Positions 23,510-38,500 of a DNA stretch of 64,000 nucleotides are shown piece after piece. The position numbers were made by a program, and so were the translations under genes. Source of the DNA: Tachypleus tridentatus (lineage: Eukaryota; Arthropoda; Merostomata; Xiphosura; Limulidae); assembly GCF_004210375.1 (NCBI RefSeq), contig NC_134834.1:14183857-14247856 (forward strand). Reading direction: 5' to 3'. Below the pieces are notes generated by a model. That model was not told the origin of the DNA, made no database searches, and saw only the letters and a program-made list of their open reading frames with translations. The stretch's first letter is position 1. The number at the start of each line of letters is the position of its first letter.

Positions 23510-26500
23510 TTACTGGTGTTCGTGATGACGAGAAACCCACTTAAAATAAAAATGTATCTCAATAAAAATGACCAACCATTCTAAGATACAAATTACTGGT
23601 GTTCGTGATGACGAGAAACCCACTTAAAATAAAAATGTATCTCAATAAAAGTGACCAACCATTCTAAGATACAAATTACTGGTGTTCGTGATGACGAGAA
23701 ACCCACTTAAAATAAAATGTATCTCAATAAAAGTGACCAACCATTCTAAGATACAAATTACTGGTGTTCGTGATGACGAGAAACCCACTTAAAATAAAAA
23801 TGTATCTCAATAAAAGTGACCAACCATTCTAAGATACAAATTACTGGTGTTCGTGATGACGAGAAACCCACTTAAAATAAAAATGTATCTCAATAAAAGT
23901 GACCAACCATTCTAAGATACAAATTACTGGTGTTCGTGATGACGAGAAACCCACTTAAAATAAAAATGTATCTCAATAAAAGTGACCAACCATTCTAAGA
24001 TACAAATTACTGGTGTTCGTGATGACGAGAAACCCACTTAAAATAAAAATGTATCTCAATAAAAGTGACCAACCATTCTAAGATACAAATTACTGGTGTT
24101 CGTGATGACGAGAAACCCACTTAAAATAAAAATGTATCTCAATAAAAGTGACCAACCATTCTAAGATACAAATTACTGGTGTTCGTGATGACGAGAAACC
24201 CACTTAAAATAAAAAAATGTATTTCAATAAAAGTGACCAACCATTCTAAGATACAAATTACTGGTGTTCGTAATGACGAGAAACCCACTTAAAATAAAAA
24301 TGTATCTCAATAAAAGTGACCAACCATTCTAAGATACAAATTCCTGGTCGTAATGACGAGAAACCCACTTAAAATAAAAATGTATCTCAATAAAAGTGAC
24401 CAACCATTCTAAGATACAAATTACTGGTGTTCGTAATGACGAGAAACCCACTTAAAATAAAATGTATCTCAATAAAAGTGACCAACCATTCTAAGATACA
24501 AATTACTGGTGTTCGTGATGACGAGAAACCCACTTAAAATAAAATGTATCTCAATAAAAGTGACCAACCATTCTAAGATACAAATTACTGGTGTTCGTAA
24601 TGACGAGAAACCCACTTAAAATAAAAATGTATCTCAATAAAAGTGACCAACCATTCTAAGATACAAATTACTGGTGTTCGTGATGACGAGAAACCCACTT
24701 AAAATAAAAATGTATCTCAATAAAAGTGACCAACCATTCTAAGATACAAATTACTGGTGTTCGTAATGACGAGAAACCCACTTAAAATAAAAATGTATCT
24801 CAATAAAAGTGACCAACCATTCTAAGATACAAATTACTGGTGTTCGTGATGACGAGAAACCCACTTAAAATAAAAATGTATCTCAATAAAAGTGACCAAC
24901 CATTCTAAGATACAAATTACTGGTGTTCGTAATGACGAGAAACCCACTTAAAATAAAAATGTATCTCAATAAAAGTGACCAACCATTCTAAGATACAAAT
25001 TACTGGTGTTCGTGATGACGAGAAACCCACTTAAAATAAAAATGTATCTCAATAAAAGTGACCAACCATTCTAAGATACAAATTACTGGTGTTCGTAATG
25101 ACGAGAAACCCACTTAAAATAAAAATGTATCTCAATAAAAGTGACCAACCATTCTAAGATACAAATTACTGGTGTTCGTGATGACGAGAAACCCACTTAA
25201 AATAAAAATGTATCTCAATAAAAGTGACCAACCATTCTAAGATACAAATTACTGGTGTTCGTGATGACGAGAAACCCACTTAAAATAAAAATGTATCTCA
25301 ATAAAAGTGACCAACCATTCTAAGATACAAATTACTGGTGTTCGTGATGACGAGAAACCCTCTTAAAATAAAAATGTATCTCAATAAAAGTGACCAACCA
25401 TTCTAAGATACAAATTACTGGTGTTCGTGATGACGAGAAACCCACTTAAAATAAAAATGTATTTCAATAAAAGTGACCAACCATTCTAAGATACAAATTA
25501 CTGGTGTTCGTAATGACGAGAAACCCACTTAAAATAAAATGTATCTCAATAAAAGTGACCAACCATTCTAAGATACAAATTACTGGTGTTCGTAATGACG
25601 AGAAACCCACTTAAAATAAAAATGTATCTCAATAAAAGTGACCAACCATTCTAAGATACAAATTACTGGTGTTCGTAATGACGAGAAACCCACTTAAAAT
25701 AAAAATGTATCTCAATAAAAGTGACCAACCATTCTAAGATACAAATTACTGGTGTTCGTGATGACGAGAAACCCACTTAAAATAAAAATGTATCTCAATA
25801 AAAGTGACCAACCATTCTAAGATACAAATTACTGGTGTTCGTGATGACGAGAAACCCACTTAAAATAAAAATGTATCTCAATAAAAGTGACCAACCATTC
25901 TAAGATACAAATTACTGGTGTTCGTGATGACGAGAAACCCACTTAAAATAAAATGTATCTCAATAAAAGTGACCAACCATTCTAAGATACAAATTACTGG
26001 TGTTCGTGATGACGAGAAACCCTCTTAAAATAAAAATGTATCTCAATAAAAGTGACCAACCATTCTAAGATACAAATTACTGGTGTTCGTAATGACGAGA
26101 AACCCACTTAAAATAAAAATGTATCTCAATAAAAGTGACCAACCATTCTAAGATACAAATTACTGGTGTTCGTGATGACGAGAAACCCTCTTAAAATAAA
26201 AATGTATCTCAATAAAAGTGACCAACCATTCTAAGATACAAATTACTGGTGTTCGTGATGACGAGAAACCCTCTTAAAATAAAAATGTATCTCAATAAAA
26301 GTGACCAACCATTCTAAGATACAAATTACTGGTGTTCGTGATGACGAGAAACCCTCTTAAAATAAAAATGTATCTCAATAAAAGTGACCAACCATTCTAA
26401 GATACAAATTACTGGTGTTCGTGATGACGAGAAACCCTCTTAAAATAAAAATGTATCTCAATAAAAGTGACCAACCATTCTAAGATACAAATTACTGGTG

Positions 26501-29500
26501 TTCGTGATGACCCTCTTAAAATAAAAATGATCTCAATAAAAGAAACCATTCTAAGATACAAATTAAAATTAAAATAAAAAATGTATCTCAATAAAAGTGA
26601 CCAACCATTCTAAGATACAAATTACTGGTGTTCGTGATGACGAGAAACCCACTTAAAATAAAAATGTATCTCAATAAAAGTGACCAACCATTCTAAGATA
26701 CAAATTACTGGTGTTCGTGATGACGAGAAACCCACTTAAAATAAAAATGTATCTCAATAAAAGTGACCAACCATTCTAAGATACAAATTACTGGTGTTCG
26801 TAATGACGAGAAACCCTCTTAAAATAAAAATGTATCTCAATAAAAGTGACCAACCATTCTAAGATACAAATTACTGGTGTTCGTGATGACGAGAAACCCA
26901 CTTAAAATAAAAAATGTATCTCAATAAAAGTGACCAACCATTCTAAGATACAAATTACTGGTGTTCGTGATGACGAGAAACCCACTTAAAATAAAAATGT
27001 ATCTCAATAAAAGTGACCAACCATTCTAAGATACAAATTACTGGTGTTCGTGATGACGAGAAACCCTCTTAAAATAAAAATGTATCTCAATAAAAGTGAC
27101 CAACCATTCTAAGATACAAATTACTGGTGTTCGTAATGACGAGAAACCCACTTAAAATAAAAATGTATCTCAATAAAAGTGACCAACCATTCTAAGATAC
27201 AAATTACTGGTGTTCGTAATGACGAGAAACCCACTTAAAATAAAAATGTATCTCAATAAAAGTGACCAACCATTCTAAGATACAAATTACTGGTGTTCGT
27301 GATGACGAGAAACCCACTTAAAATAAAAATGTATCTCAATAAAAGTGACCAACCATTCTAAGATACAAATTACTGGTGTTCGTAATGACGAGAAACCCAC
27401 TTAAAATAAAAATGTATCTCAATAAAAGTGACCAACCATTCTAAGATACAAATTACTGGTGTTCGTGATGACGAGAAACCCACTTAAAATAAAAAATGTA
27501 TCTCAATAAAAGTGACCAACCATTCTAAGATACAAATTACTGGTGTTCGTGATGACGAGAAACCCACTTAAAATAAAAAAAAAATGTATCTCAATAAAAG
27601 TGACCAACCATTCTAAGATACAAATTACTGGTGTTCGTGATGACGAGAAACCCACTTAAAATAAAAAAATACAAATGTATCTCAATAAAAGTGACCAACC
27701 ATTCTAAGATACAAATTACTGGTGTTCGTGATGACGAGAAACCCACTTAAAATAAAAATGTATCTCAATAAAAGTGACCAACCATTCTAAGATACAAATT
27801 ACTGGTGTTCGTGAATGACGAGAAACCCACTTAAAATAAAAATGTATCTCAATAAAAGTGACCAACCATTCTAAGATACAAATTACTGGTGTTCGTGATG
27901 ACGAGAAACCCACTTAAAATAAAAATGTATCTCAATAAAAGTGACCAACCATTCTAAGATACAAATTACTGGTGTTCGTGATGACGAGAAACCCACTTAA
28001 AATAAAAATGTATCTCAATAAAAGTGACCAACCATTCTAAGATACAAATTACTGGTGTTCGTGATGACGAGAAACCCACTTAAAATAAAATGTATCTCAA
28101 TAAAAGTGACCAACCATTCTAAGATACAAATTACTGGTGTTCGTGATGACGAGAAACCCACTTAAAATAAAAATGTATCTCAATAAAAGTGACCAACCAT
28201 TCTAAGATACAAATTACTGGTGTTCGTGATGACGAGAAACCCACTTAAAATAAAAATGTATCTCAATCCAACCATTCTAAGAAAGTGACCAACCATTCTA
28301 AGATACAAATTACTGGTGTTCGTGATGACGAGAAACCCACTTAAAATAAAAATGTATCTCAATAAAAGTGACCAACCATTCTAAGATACAAATTACTGGT
28401 GTTCGTGATGACGAGAAACCCACTTAAAATAAAAATGTATCTCAATAAAAGTGACCAACCATTCTAAGATACAAATTACTGGTGTTCGTGATGACGAGAA
28501 ACCCACTTAAAATAAAAAAATGTATCTCAATAAAAGTGACCAACCATTCTAAGATACAAATTACTGGTGTTCGTGATGACGAGAAACCCACTTAAAATAA
28601 AAATGTATCTCAATAAAAGTGACCAACCATTCTAAGATACAAATTACTGGTGTTCGTGATGACGAGAAACCCACTTAAAATAAAAATGTATCTCAATAAA
28701 AGTGACCAACCATTCTAAGATACAAATTACTGGTGTTCGTGATGACGAGAAACCCACTTAAAATAAAAATGTATCTCAATAAAAGTGACCAACCATTCTA
28801 AGATACAAATTACTGGTGTTCGTGATGACGAGAAACCCACTTAAAATAAAAAATGTATCTCAATAAAAGTGACCAACCATTCTAAGATACAAATTACTGG
28901 TGTTCGTGATGACGAGAAACCCACTTAAAATAAAAATGTATCTCAATAAAAGTGACCAACCATTCTAAGATACAAATTACTGGTGTTCGTAATGACGAGA
29001 AACCCTCTTAAAATAAAAATGTATCTCAATAAAAGTGACCAACCATTCTAAGATACAAATTACTGGTGTTCGTGATGACGAGAAACCCACTTAAAATAAA
29101 AAATGTATCTCAATAAAAGTGACCAACCATTCTAAGATACAAATTACTGGTGTTCGTGATGACGAGAAACCCACTTAAAATAAAAATGTATCTCAATAAA
29201 AGTGACCAACCATTCTAAGATACAAATTACTGGTGTTCGTGATGACGAGAAACCCACTTAAAATAAAAAATGTATCTCAATAAAAGTGACCAACCATTCT
29301 AAGATACAAATTACTGGTGTTCGTGATGACGAGAAACCCACTTAAAATAAAAATGTATCTCAATAAAAGTGACCAACCATTCTAAGATACAAATTACTGG
29401 TGTTCGTGATGACGAGAAACCCACTTAAAATAAAATGTATCTCAATAAAAGTGACCAACCATTCTAAGATACAAATTACTGGTGTTCGTGATGACGAGAA

Positions 29501-32500
29501 ACCCACTTAAAATAAAAATGTATCTCAATAAAAGTGACCAACCATTCTAAGATACAAATTACTGGTGTTCGTGATGACGAGAAACCCACTTAAAATAAAA
29601 ATGTATCTCAATAAAAGTGACCAACCATTCTAAGATACAAATTACTGGTGTTCGTGATGACGAGAAACCCACTTAAAATAAAAATGTATCTCAATAAAAG
29701 TGACCAACCATTCTAAGATACAAATTACTGGTGTTCGTGATGACGAGAAACCCACTTAAAATAAAAAAATTACTGTATCTCAATAAAAGTGACCAACCAT
29801 TCTAAGATACAAATTACTGGTGTTCGTGATGACGAGAAACCCACTTAAAATAAAAAAAATGTATCTCAATAAAAGTGACCAACCATTCTAAGATACAAAT
29901 TACTGGTGTTCGTAATGACGAGAAACCCACTTAAAATAAAAATGTATCTCAATAAAAGTGACCAACCATTCTAAGATACAAATTACTGGTGTTCGTGATG
30001 ACGAGAAACCCACTTAAAATAAAAATGTATCTCAATAAAAGTGACCAACCATTCTAAGATACAAATTACTGGTGTTCGTAATGACGAGAAACCCACTTAA
30101 AATAAAAATGTATCTCAATAAAAGTGACCAACCATTCTAAGATACAAATTACTGGTGTTCGTGATGACGAGAAACCCACTTAAAATAAAAATGTATCTCA
30201 ATAAAAGTGACCAACCATTCTAAGATACAAATTACTGGTGTTCGTGATGACGAGAAACCCACTTAAAATAAAAATGTATCTCAATAAAAGTGACCAACCA
30301 TTCTAAGATACAAATTACTGGTGTTCGTGATGACGAGAAACCCACTTAAAATAAAAATGTATCTCAATAAAAGTGACCAACCATTCTAAGATACAAATTA
30401 CTGGTGTTCGTGATGACGAGAAACCCACTTAAAATAAAATGTATCTCAATAAAAGTGACCAACCATTCTAAGATACAAATTACTGGTGTTCGTGATGACG
30501 AGAAACCCACTTAAAATAAAATGTATCTCAATAAAAGTGACCAACCATTCTAAGATACAAATTACTGGTGTTCGTAATGACGAGAAACCCACTTAAAATA
30601 AAAAATGTATCTCAATAAAAGTGACCAACCATTCTAAGATACAAATTACTGGTGTTCGTGATGACGAGAAACCCACTTAAAATAAAATGTATCTCAATAA
30701 AAGTGACCAACCATTCTAAGATACAAATTACTGGTGTTCGTGATGACGAGAAACCCACTTAAAATAAAAAATGTATCTCAATAAAAGTGACCAACCATTC
30801 TAAGATACAAATTACTGGTGTTCGTGATGACGAGAAACCCACTTAAAATAAAAAAATGTATCTCAATAAAAGTGACCAACCATTCTAAGATACAAATTAC
30901 TGGTGTTCGTGATGACGAGAAACCCACTTAAAATAAAAATGTATCTCAATAAAAGTGACCAACCATTCTAAGATACAAATTACTGGTGTTCGTGATGACG
31001 AGAAACCCTCTTAAAATAAAAAAATGTATCTCAATAAAAGTGACCAACCATTCTAAGATACAAATTACTGGTGTTCGTAATGACGAGAAACCCACTTAAA
31101 ATAAAAATGTATCTCAATAAAAGTGACCAACCATTCTAAGATACAAATTACTGGTGTTCGTGATGACGAGAAACCCACTTAAAATAAAAATGTATCTCAA
31201 TAAAAGTGACCAACCATTCTAAGATACAAATTACTGGTGTTCGTGATGACGAGAAACCCACTTAAAATAAAAATGTATCTCAATAAAAGTGACCAACCAT
31301 TCTAAGATACAAATTACTGGTGTTCGTGATGACGAGAAACCCACTTAAAATAAAAATGTATCTCAATAAAAGTGACCAACCATTCTAAGATACAAATTAC
31401 TGGTGTTCGTGATGACGAGAAACCCACTTAAAATAAAAATGTATCTCAATAAAAGTGACCAACCATTCTAAGATACAAATTACTGGTGTTCGTAATGACG
31501 AGAAACCCACTTAAAATAAAAATGTATCTCAATAAAAGTGACCAACCATTCTAAGATACAAATTACTGGTGTTCGTGATGACGAGAAACCCACTTAAAAT
31601 AAAAATGTATCTCAATAAAAGTGACCAACCATTCTAAGATACAAATTACTGGTGTTCGTGATGACGAGAAACCCACTTAAAATAAAAAATGTATCTCAAT
31701 AAAAGTGACCAACCATTCTAAGATACAAATTACTGGTGTTCGTGATGACGAGAAACCCACTTAAAATAAAAATGTATCTCAATAAAAGTGACCAACCATT
31801 CTAAGATACAAATTACTGGTGTTCGTGATGACGAGAAACCCACTTAAAATAAAAATGTATCTCAATAAAAGTGACCAACCATTCTAAGATACAAATTACT
31901 GGTGTTCGTGATGACGAGAAACCCACTTAAAATAAAAAAAGTGTATCTCAATAAAAGTGACCAACCATTCTAAGATACAAATTACTGGTGTTCGTAATGA
32001 CGAGAAACCCACTTAAAATAAAAATGTATCTCAATAAAAGTGACCAACCATTCTAAGATACAAATTACTGGTGTTCGTGATGACGAGAAACCCACTTAAA
32101 ATAAAAAATGTATCTCAATAAAAGTGACCAACCATTCTAAGATACAAATTACTGGTGTTCGTGATGACGAGAAACCCACTTAAAATAAAAATGTATCTCA
32201 ATAAAAGTGACCAACCATTCTAAGATACAAATTACTGGTGTTCGTGATGACGAGAAACCCACTTAAAATAAAAATGTATCTCAATAAAAGTGACCAACCA
32301 TTCTAAGATACAAATTACTGGTGTTCGTAATGACGAGAAACCCACTTAAAATAAAAATGTATCTCAATAAAAGTGACCAACCATTCTAAGATACAAATTA
32401 CTGGTGTTCGTGATGACGAGAAACCCTCTTAAAATAAAAATGTATCTCAATAAAAGTGACCAACCATTCTAAGATACAAATTACTGGTGTTCGTAATGAC

Positions 32501-35500
32501 GAGAAACCCACTTAAAATAAAAAATGTATCTCAATAAAAGTGACCAACCATTCTAAGATACAAATTACTGGTGTTCGTGATGACGAGAAACCCACTTAAA
32601 TTAAAAAATGTATCTGAATAAAAGTGACCAACCATTCTAAGATACAAATTACTGGTGTTCGTAATGACGAGAAACCCACTTAAAATAAAAATGTATCTCA
32701 ATAAAAGTGACCAACCATTCTAAGATACAAATTACTGGTGTTCGTGATGACGAGAAACCCACTTAAAATAAAAAATGTATCTCAATAAAAGTGACCAACC
32801 ATTCTAAGATACAAATTACTGGTGTTCGTGATGACGAGAAACCCACTTAAAATAAAAATGTATCTCAATAAAAGTGACCAACCATTCTAAGATACAAATT
32901 ACTGGTGTTCGTGATGACGAGAAACCCACTTAAAATAAAAATGTATCTCAATAAAAGTGACCAACCATTCTAAGATACAAATTACTGGTGTTCGTGATGA
33001 CGAGAAACCCACTTAAAATAAAAAAATGTATCTCAATAAAAGTGACCAACCATTCTAAGATACAAATTACTGGTGTTCGTGATGACGAGAAACCCTCTTA
33101 AAATAAAAATGTATCTCAATAAAAGTGACCAACCATTCTAAGATACAAATTACTGGTGTTCGTGATGACGAGAAACCCACTTAAAATAAAATGTATCTCA
33201 ATAAAAGTGACCAACCATTCTAAGATACAAATTACTGGTGTTCGTGATGACGAGAAACCCACTTAAAATAAAATGTATCTCAATAAAAGTGACCAACCAT
33301 TCTAAGATACAAATTACTGGTGTTCGTGATGACGAGAAACCCTCTTAAAATAAAAAAAATGTATCTCAATAAAAGTGACCAACCATTCTAAGATACAAAT
33401 TACTGGTGTTCGTGATGACGAGAAACCCTCTTAAAATAAAATGTATCTCAATAAAAGTGACCAACCATTCTAAGATACAAATTACTGGTGTTCGTGATGA
33501 CGAGAAACCCACTTAAAATAAAAATGTATCTCAATAAAAGTGACCAACCATTCTAAGATACAAATTACTGGTGTTCGTGATGACGAGAAACCCACTTAAA
33601 ATAAAATGTATCTCAATAAAAGTGACCAACCATTCTAAGATACAAATTACTGGTGTTCGTAATGACGAGAAACCCTCTTAAAATAAAAATGTATCTCAAT
33701 AAAAGTGACCAACCATTCTAAGATACAAATTACTGGTGTTCGTGATGACGAGAAACCCACTTAAAATAAAAATGTATCTCAATAAAAGTGACCAACCATT
33801 CTAAGATACAAATTACTGGTGTTCGTGATGACGAGAAACCCACTTAAAATAAAAAATGTATCTCAATAAAAGTGACCAACCATTCTAAGATACAAATTAC
33901 TGGTGTTCGTGATGACGAGAAACCCACTTAAAATAAAAAAAATGTATCTCAATAAAAGTGACCAACCATTCTAAGATACAAATTACTGGTGTTCGTGATG
34001 ACGAGAAACCCACTTAAAATAAAAATGTATCTCAATAAAAGTGACCAACCATTCTAAGATACAAATTACTGGTGTTCGTGATGACGAGAAACCCACTTAA
34101 AATAAAAATGTATCTCAATAAAAGTGACCAACCATTCTAAGATACAAATTACTGGTGTTCGTGATGACGAGAAACCCACTTAAAATAAAAATGTATCTCA
34201 ATAAAAGTGACCAACCATTCTAAGATACAAATTACTGGTGTTCGTGATGACGAGAAACCCACTTAAAATAAAAATGTATCTCAATAAAAGTGACCAACCA
34301 TTCTAAGATACAAATTACTGGTGTTCGTGATGACGAGAAACCCACTTAAAATAAAAATGTATCTCAATAAAAGTGACCAACCATTCTAAGATACAAATTA
34401 CTGGTGTTCGTGATGACGAGAAACCCACTTAAAATAAAAAAATGTATCTCAATAAAAGTGACCAACCATTCTAAGATACAAATTACTGGTGTTCGTGATG
34501 ACGAGAAACCCACTTAAAATAAAAAAATGTATCTCAATAAAAGTGACCAACCATTCTAAGATACAAATTACTGGTGTTCGTGATGACGAGAAACCCTCTT
34601 AAAATAAAAATGTATCTCAATAAAAGTGACCAACCATTCTAAGATACAAATTACTGGTGTTCGTGATGACGAGAAACCCACTTAAAATAAAAATGTATCT
34701 CAATAAAAGTGACCAACCATTCTAAGATACAAATTACTGGTGTTCGTGATGACGAGAAACCCACTTAAAATAAAAAATGTATCTCAATAAAAGTGACCAA
34801 CCATTCTAAGATACAAATTACTGGTGTTCGTGATGACGAGAAACCCACTTAAAATAAAAATGTATCTCAATAAAAGTGACCAACCATTCTAAGATACAAA
34901 TTACTGGTGTTCGTGATGACGAGAAACCCACTTAAAATAAAAAATGTATCTCAATAAAAGTGACCAACCATTCTAAGATACAAATTACTGGTGTTCGTGA
35001 TGACGAGAAACCCACTTAAAATAAAAAAATTACTGTATCTCAATAAAAGTGACCAACCATTCTAAGATACAAATTACTGGTGTTCGTGATGACGAGAAAC
35101 CCACTTAAAATAAAAATGTATCTCAATAAAAGTGACCAACCATTCTAAGATACAAATTACTGGTGTTCGTGATGACGAGAAACCCACTTAAAATAAAAAT
35201 GTATCTCAATAAAAGTGACCAACCATTCTAAGATACAAATTACTGGTGTTCGTGATGACGAGAAACCCACTTAAAATAAAAATGTATCTCAATAAAAGTG
35301 ACCAACCATTCTAAGATACAAATTACTGGTGTTCGTGATGACGAGAAACCCACTTAAAATAAAAATGTATCTCAATAAAAGTGACCAACCATTCTAAGAT
35401 ACAAATTACTGGTGTTCGTGATGACGAGAAACCCACTTAAAATAAAAATGTATCTCAATAAAAGTGACCAACCATTCTAAGATACAAATTACTGGTGTTC

Positions 35501-38500
35501 GTGATGACGAGAAACCCACTTAAAATAAAAAATGTATCTCAATAAAAGTGACCAACCATTCTAAGATACAAATTACTGGTGTTCGTGATGACGAGAAACC
35601 CACTTAAAATAAAAATGTATCTCAATAAAAGTGACCAACCATTCTAAGATACAAATTACTGGTGTTCGTGATGACGAGAAACCCACTTAAAATAAAAAAT
35701 GTATAAAAGTGACCAACCATTCAATAAAATTACTGTGACCAACCATTCTAAGATACAAATTACTGGTGTTCGTGATGACGAGAAACCCACTTAAAATAAA
35801 AATGTATCTCAATAAAAGTGACCAACCATTCTAAGATACAAATTACTGGTGTTCGTGATGACGAGAAACCCACTTAAAATAAAAATGTATCTCAATAAAA
35901 GTGACCAACCATTCTAAGATACAAATTACTGGTGTTCGTGATGACGAGAAACCCACTTAAAATAAAAAATGTATCTCAATAAAAGTGACCAACCATTCTA
36001 AGATACAAATTACTGGTGTTCGTGATGACGAGAAACCCACTTAAAATAAAAAATGTATCTCAATAAAAGTGACCAACCATTCTAAGATACAAATTACTGG
36101 TGTTCGTGATGACGAGAAACCCACTTAAAATAAAAAATGTATCTCAATAAAAGTGACCAACCATTCTAAGATACAAATTACTGGTGTTCGTGATGACGAG
36201 AAACCCACTTAAAATAAAAATGTATCTCAATAAAAGTGACCAACCATTCTAAGATACAAATTACTGGTGTTCGTGATGACGAGAAACCCACTTAAAATAA
36301 AAATGTATCTCAATAAAAGTGACCAACCATTCTAAGATACAAATTACTGGTGTTCGTGATGACGAGAAACCCACTTAAAATAAAAAATGTATCTCAATAA
36401 AAGTGACCAACCATTCTAAGATACAAATTACTGGTGTTCGTGATGACGAGAAACCCACTTAAAATAAAAATGTATCTCAATAAAAGTGACCAACCATTCT
36501 AAGATACAAATTACTGGTGTTCGTGATGACGAGAAACCCACTTAAAATAAAAATGTATCTCAATAAAAGTGACCAACCATTCTAAGATACAAATTACTGG
36601 TGTTCGTGATGACGAGAAACCCACTTAAAATAAAAATGTATCTCAATAAAAGTGACCAACCATTCTAAGATACAAATTACTGGTGTTCGTGATGACGAGA
36701 AACCCACTTAAAATAAAAATGTATCTCAATAAAAGTGACCAACCATTCTAAGATACAAATTACTGGTGTTCGTGATGACGAGAAACCCACTTAAAATAAA
36801 AATGTATCTCAATAAAAGTGACCAACCATTCTAAGATACAAATTACTGGTGTTCGTGATGACGAGAAACCCACTTAAAATAAAAATGTATCTCAATAAAA
36901 GTGACCAACCATTCTAAGATACAAATTACTGGTGTTCGTGATGACGAGAAACCCACTTAAAATAAAATGTATCTCAATAAAAGTGACCAACCATTCTAAG
37001 ATACAAATTACTGGTGTTCGTGATGACGAGAAACCCACTTAAAATAAAAATGTATCTCAATAAAAGTGACCAACCATTCTAAGATACAAATTACTGGTGT
37101 TCGTGATGACGAGAAACCCACTTAAAATAAAAATGTATCTCAATAAAAGTGACCAACCATTCTAAGATACAAATTACTGGTGTTCGTGATGACGAGAAAC
37201 CCACTTAAAATAAAATGTATCTCAATAAAAGTGACCAACCATTCTAAGATACAAATTACTGGTGTTCGTGATGACGAGAAACCCACTTAAAATAAAAATG
37301 TATCTCAATAAAAGTGACCAACCATTCTAAGATACAAATTACTGGTGTTCGTGATGACGAGAAACCCACTTAAAATAAAAATGTATCTCAATAAAAGTGA
37401 CCAACCATTCTAAGATACAAATTACTGGTGTTCGTGATGACGAGAAACCCACTTAAAATAAAAATGTATCTCAATAAAAGTGACCAACCATTCTAAGATA
37501 CAAATTACTGGTGTTCGTGATGACGAGAAACCCACTTAAAATAAAAAATGTATCTCAATAAAAGTGACCAACCATTCTAAGATACAAATTACTGGTGTTC
37601 GTGATGACGAGAAACCCACTTAAAATAAAAATGTATCTCAATAAAAGTGACCAACCATTCTAAGATACAAATTACTGGTGTTCGTGATGACGACAAACCC
37701 ACTTAAAATAAAAATGTATCTCAATAAAAGTGACCAACCATTCTAAGATACAAATTACTGGTGTTCGTGATGACGACAAATCCACTTAAAATAAAAATGT
37801 ATCTCAATAAAAGTGACCAACCATTCTAAGATACAAATTACTGGTGTTCGTGATGACGAGAAACCCACTTAAAATAAAAATGTATCTCAATAAAAGTGAC
37901 CAACCATTCTAAGATACAAATTACTGGTGTTCGTGATGACGAGAAATCCACTTAAAATAAAAAATGTATCTCAATAAAAGTGACCAACCATTCTAAGATA
38001 CAAATTACTGGTGTTCGTGATGACGACAAATCCACTTAAAATAAAAATGTATCTCAATAAAAGTGACCAACCATTCTAAGATACAAATTACTGGTGTTCG
38101 TGATGACGAGAAACCCACTTAAAATAAAAATGTATCTCAATAAAAGTGACCAACCATTCTAAGATACAAATTACTGGTGTTCGTGATGACGAGAAACCCA
38201 CTTAAAATAAAAATGTATCTCAATAAAAGTGACCAACCATTCTAAGATACAAATTACTGGTGTTCGTGATGACGACAAATCCACTTAAAATAAAAAATGT
38301 ATCTCAATAAAAGTGACCAACCATTCTAAGATACAAATTACTGGTGTTCGTGATGACGACAAATCCACTTAAAATAAAAATGTATCTCAATAAAAGTGAC
38401 CAACCATTCTAAGATACAAATTACTGGTGTTCGTGATGACGACAAATCCACTTAAAATAAAAATGTATCTCAATAAAAGTGACCAACCATTCTAAGATAC

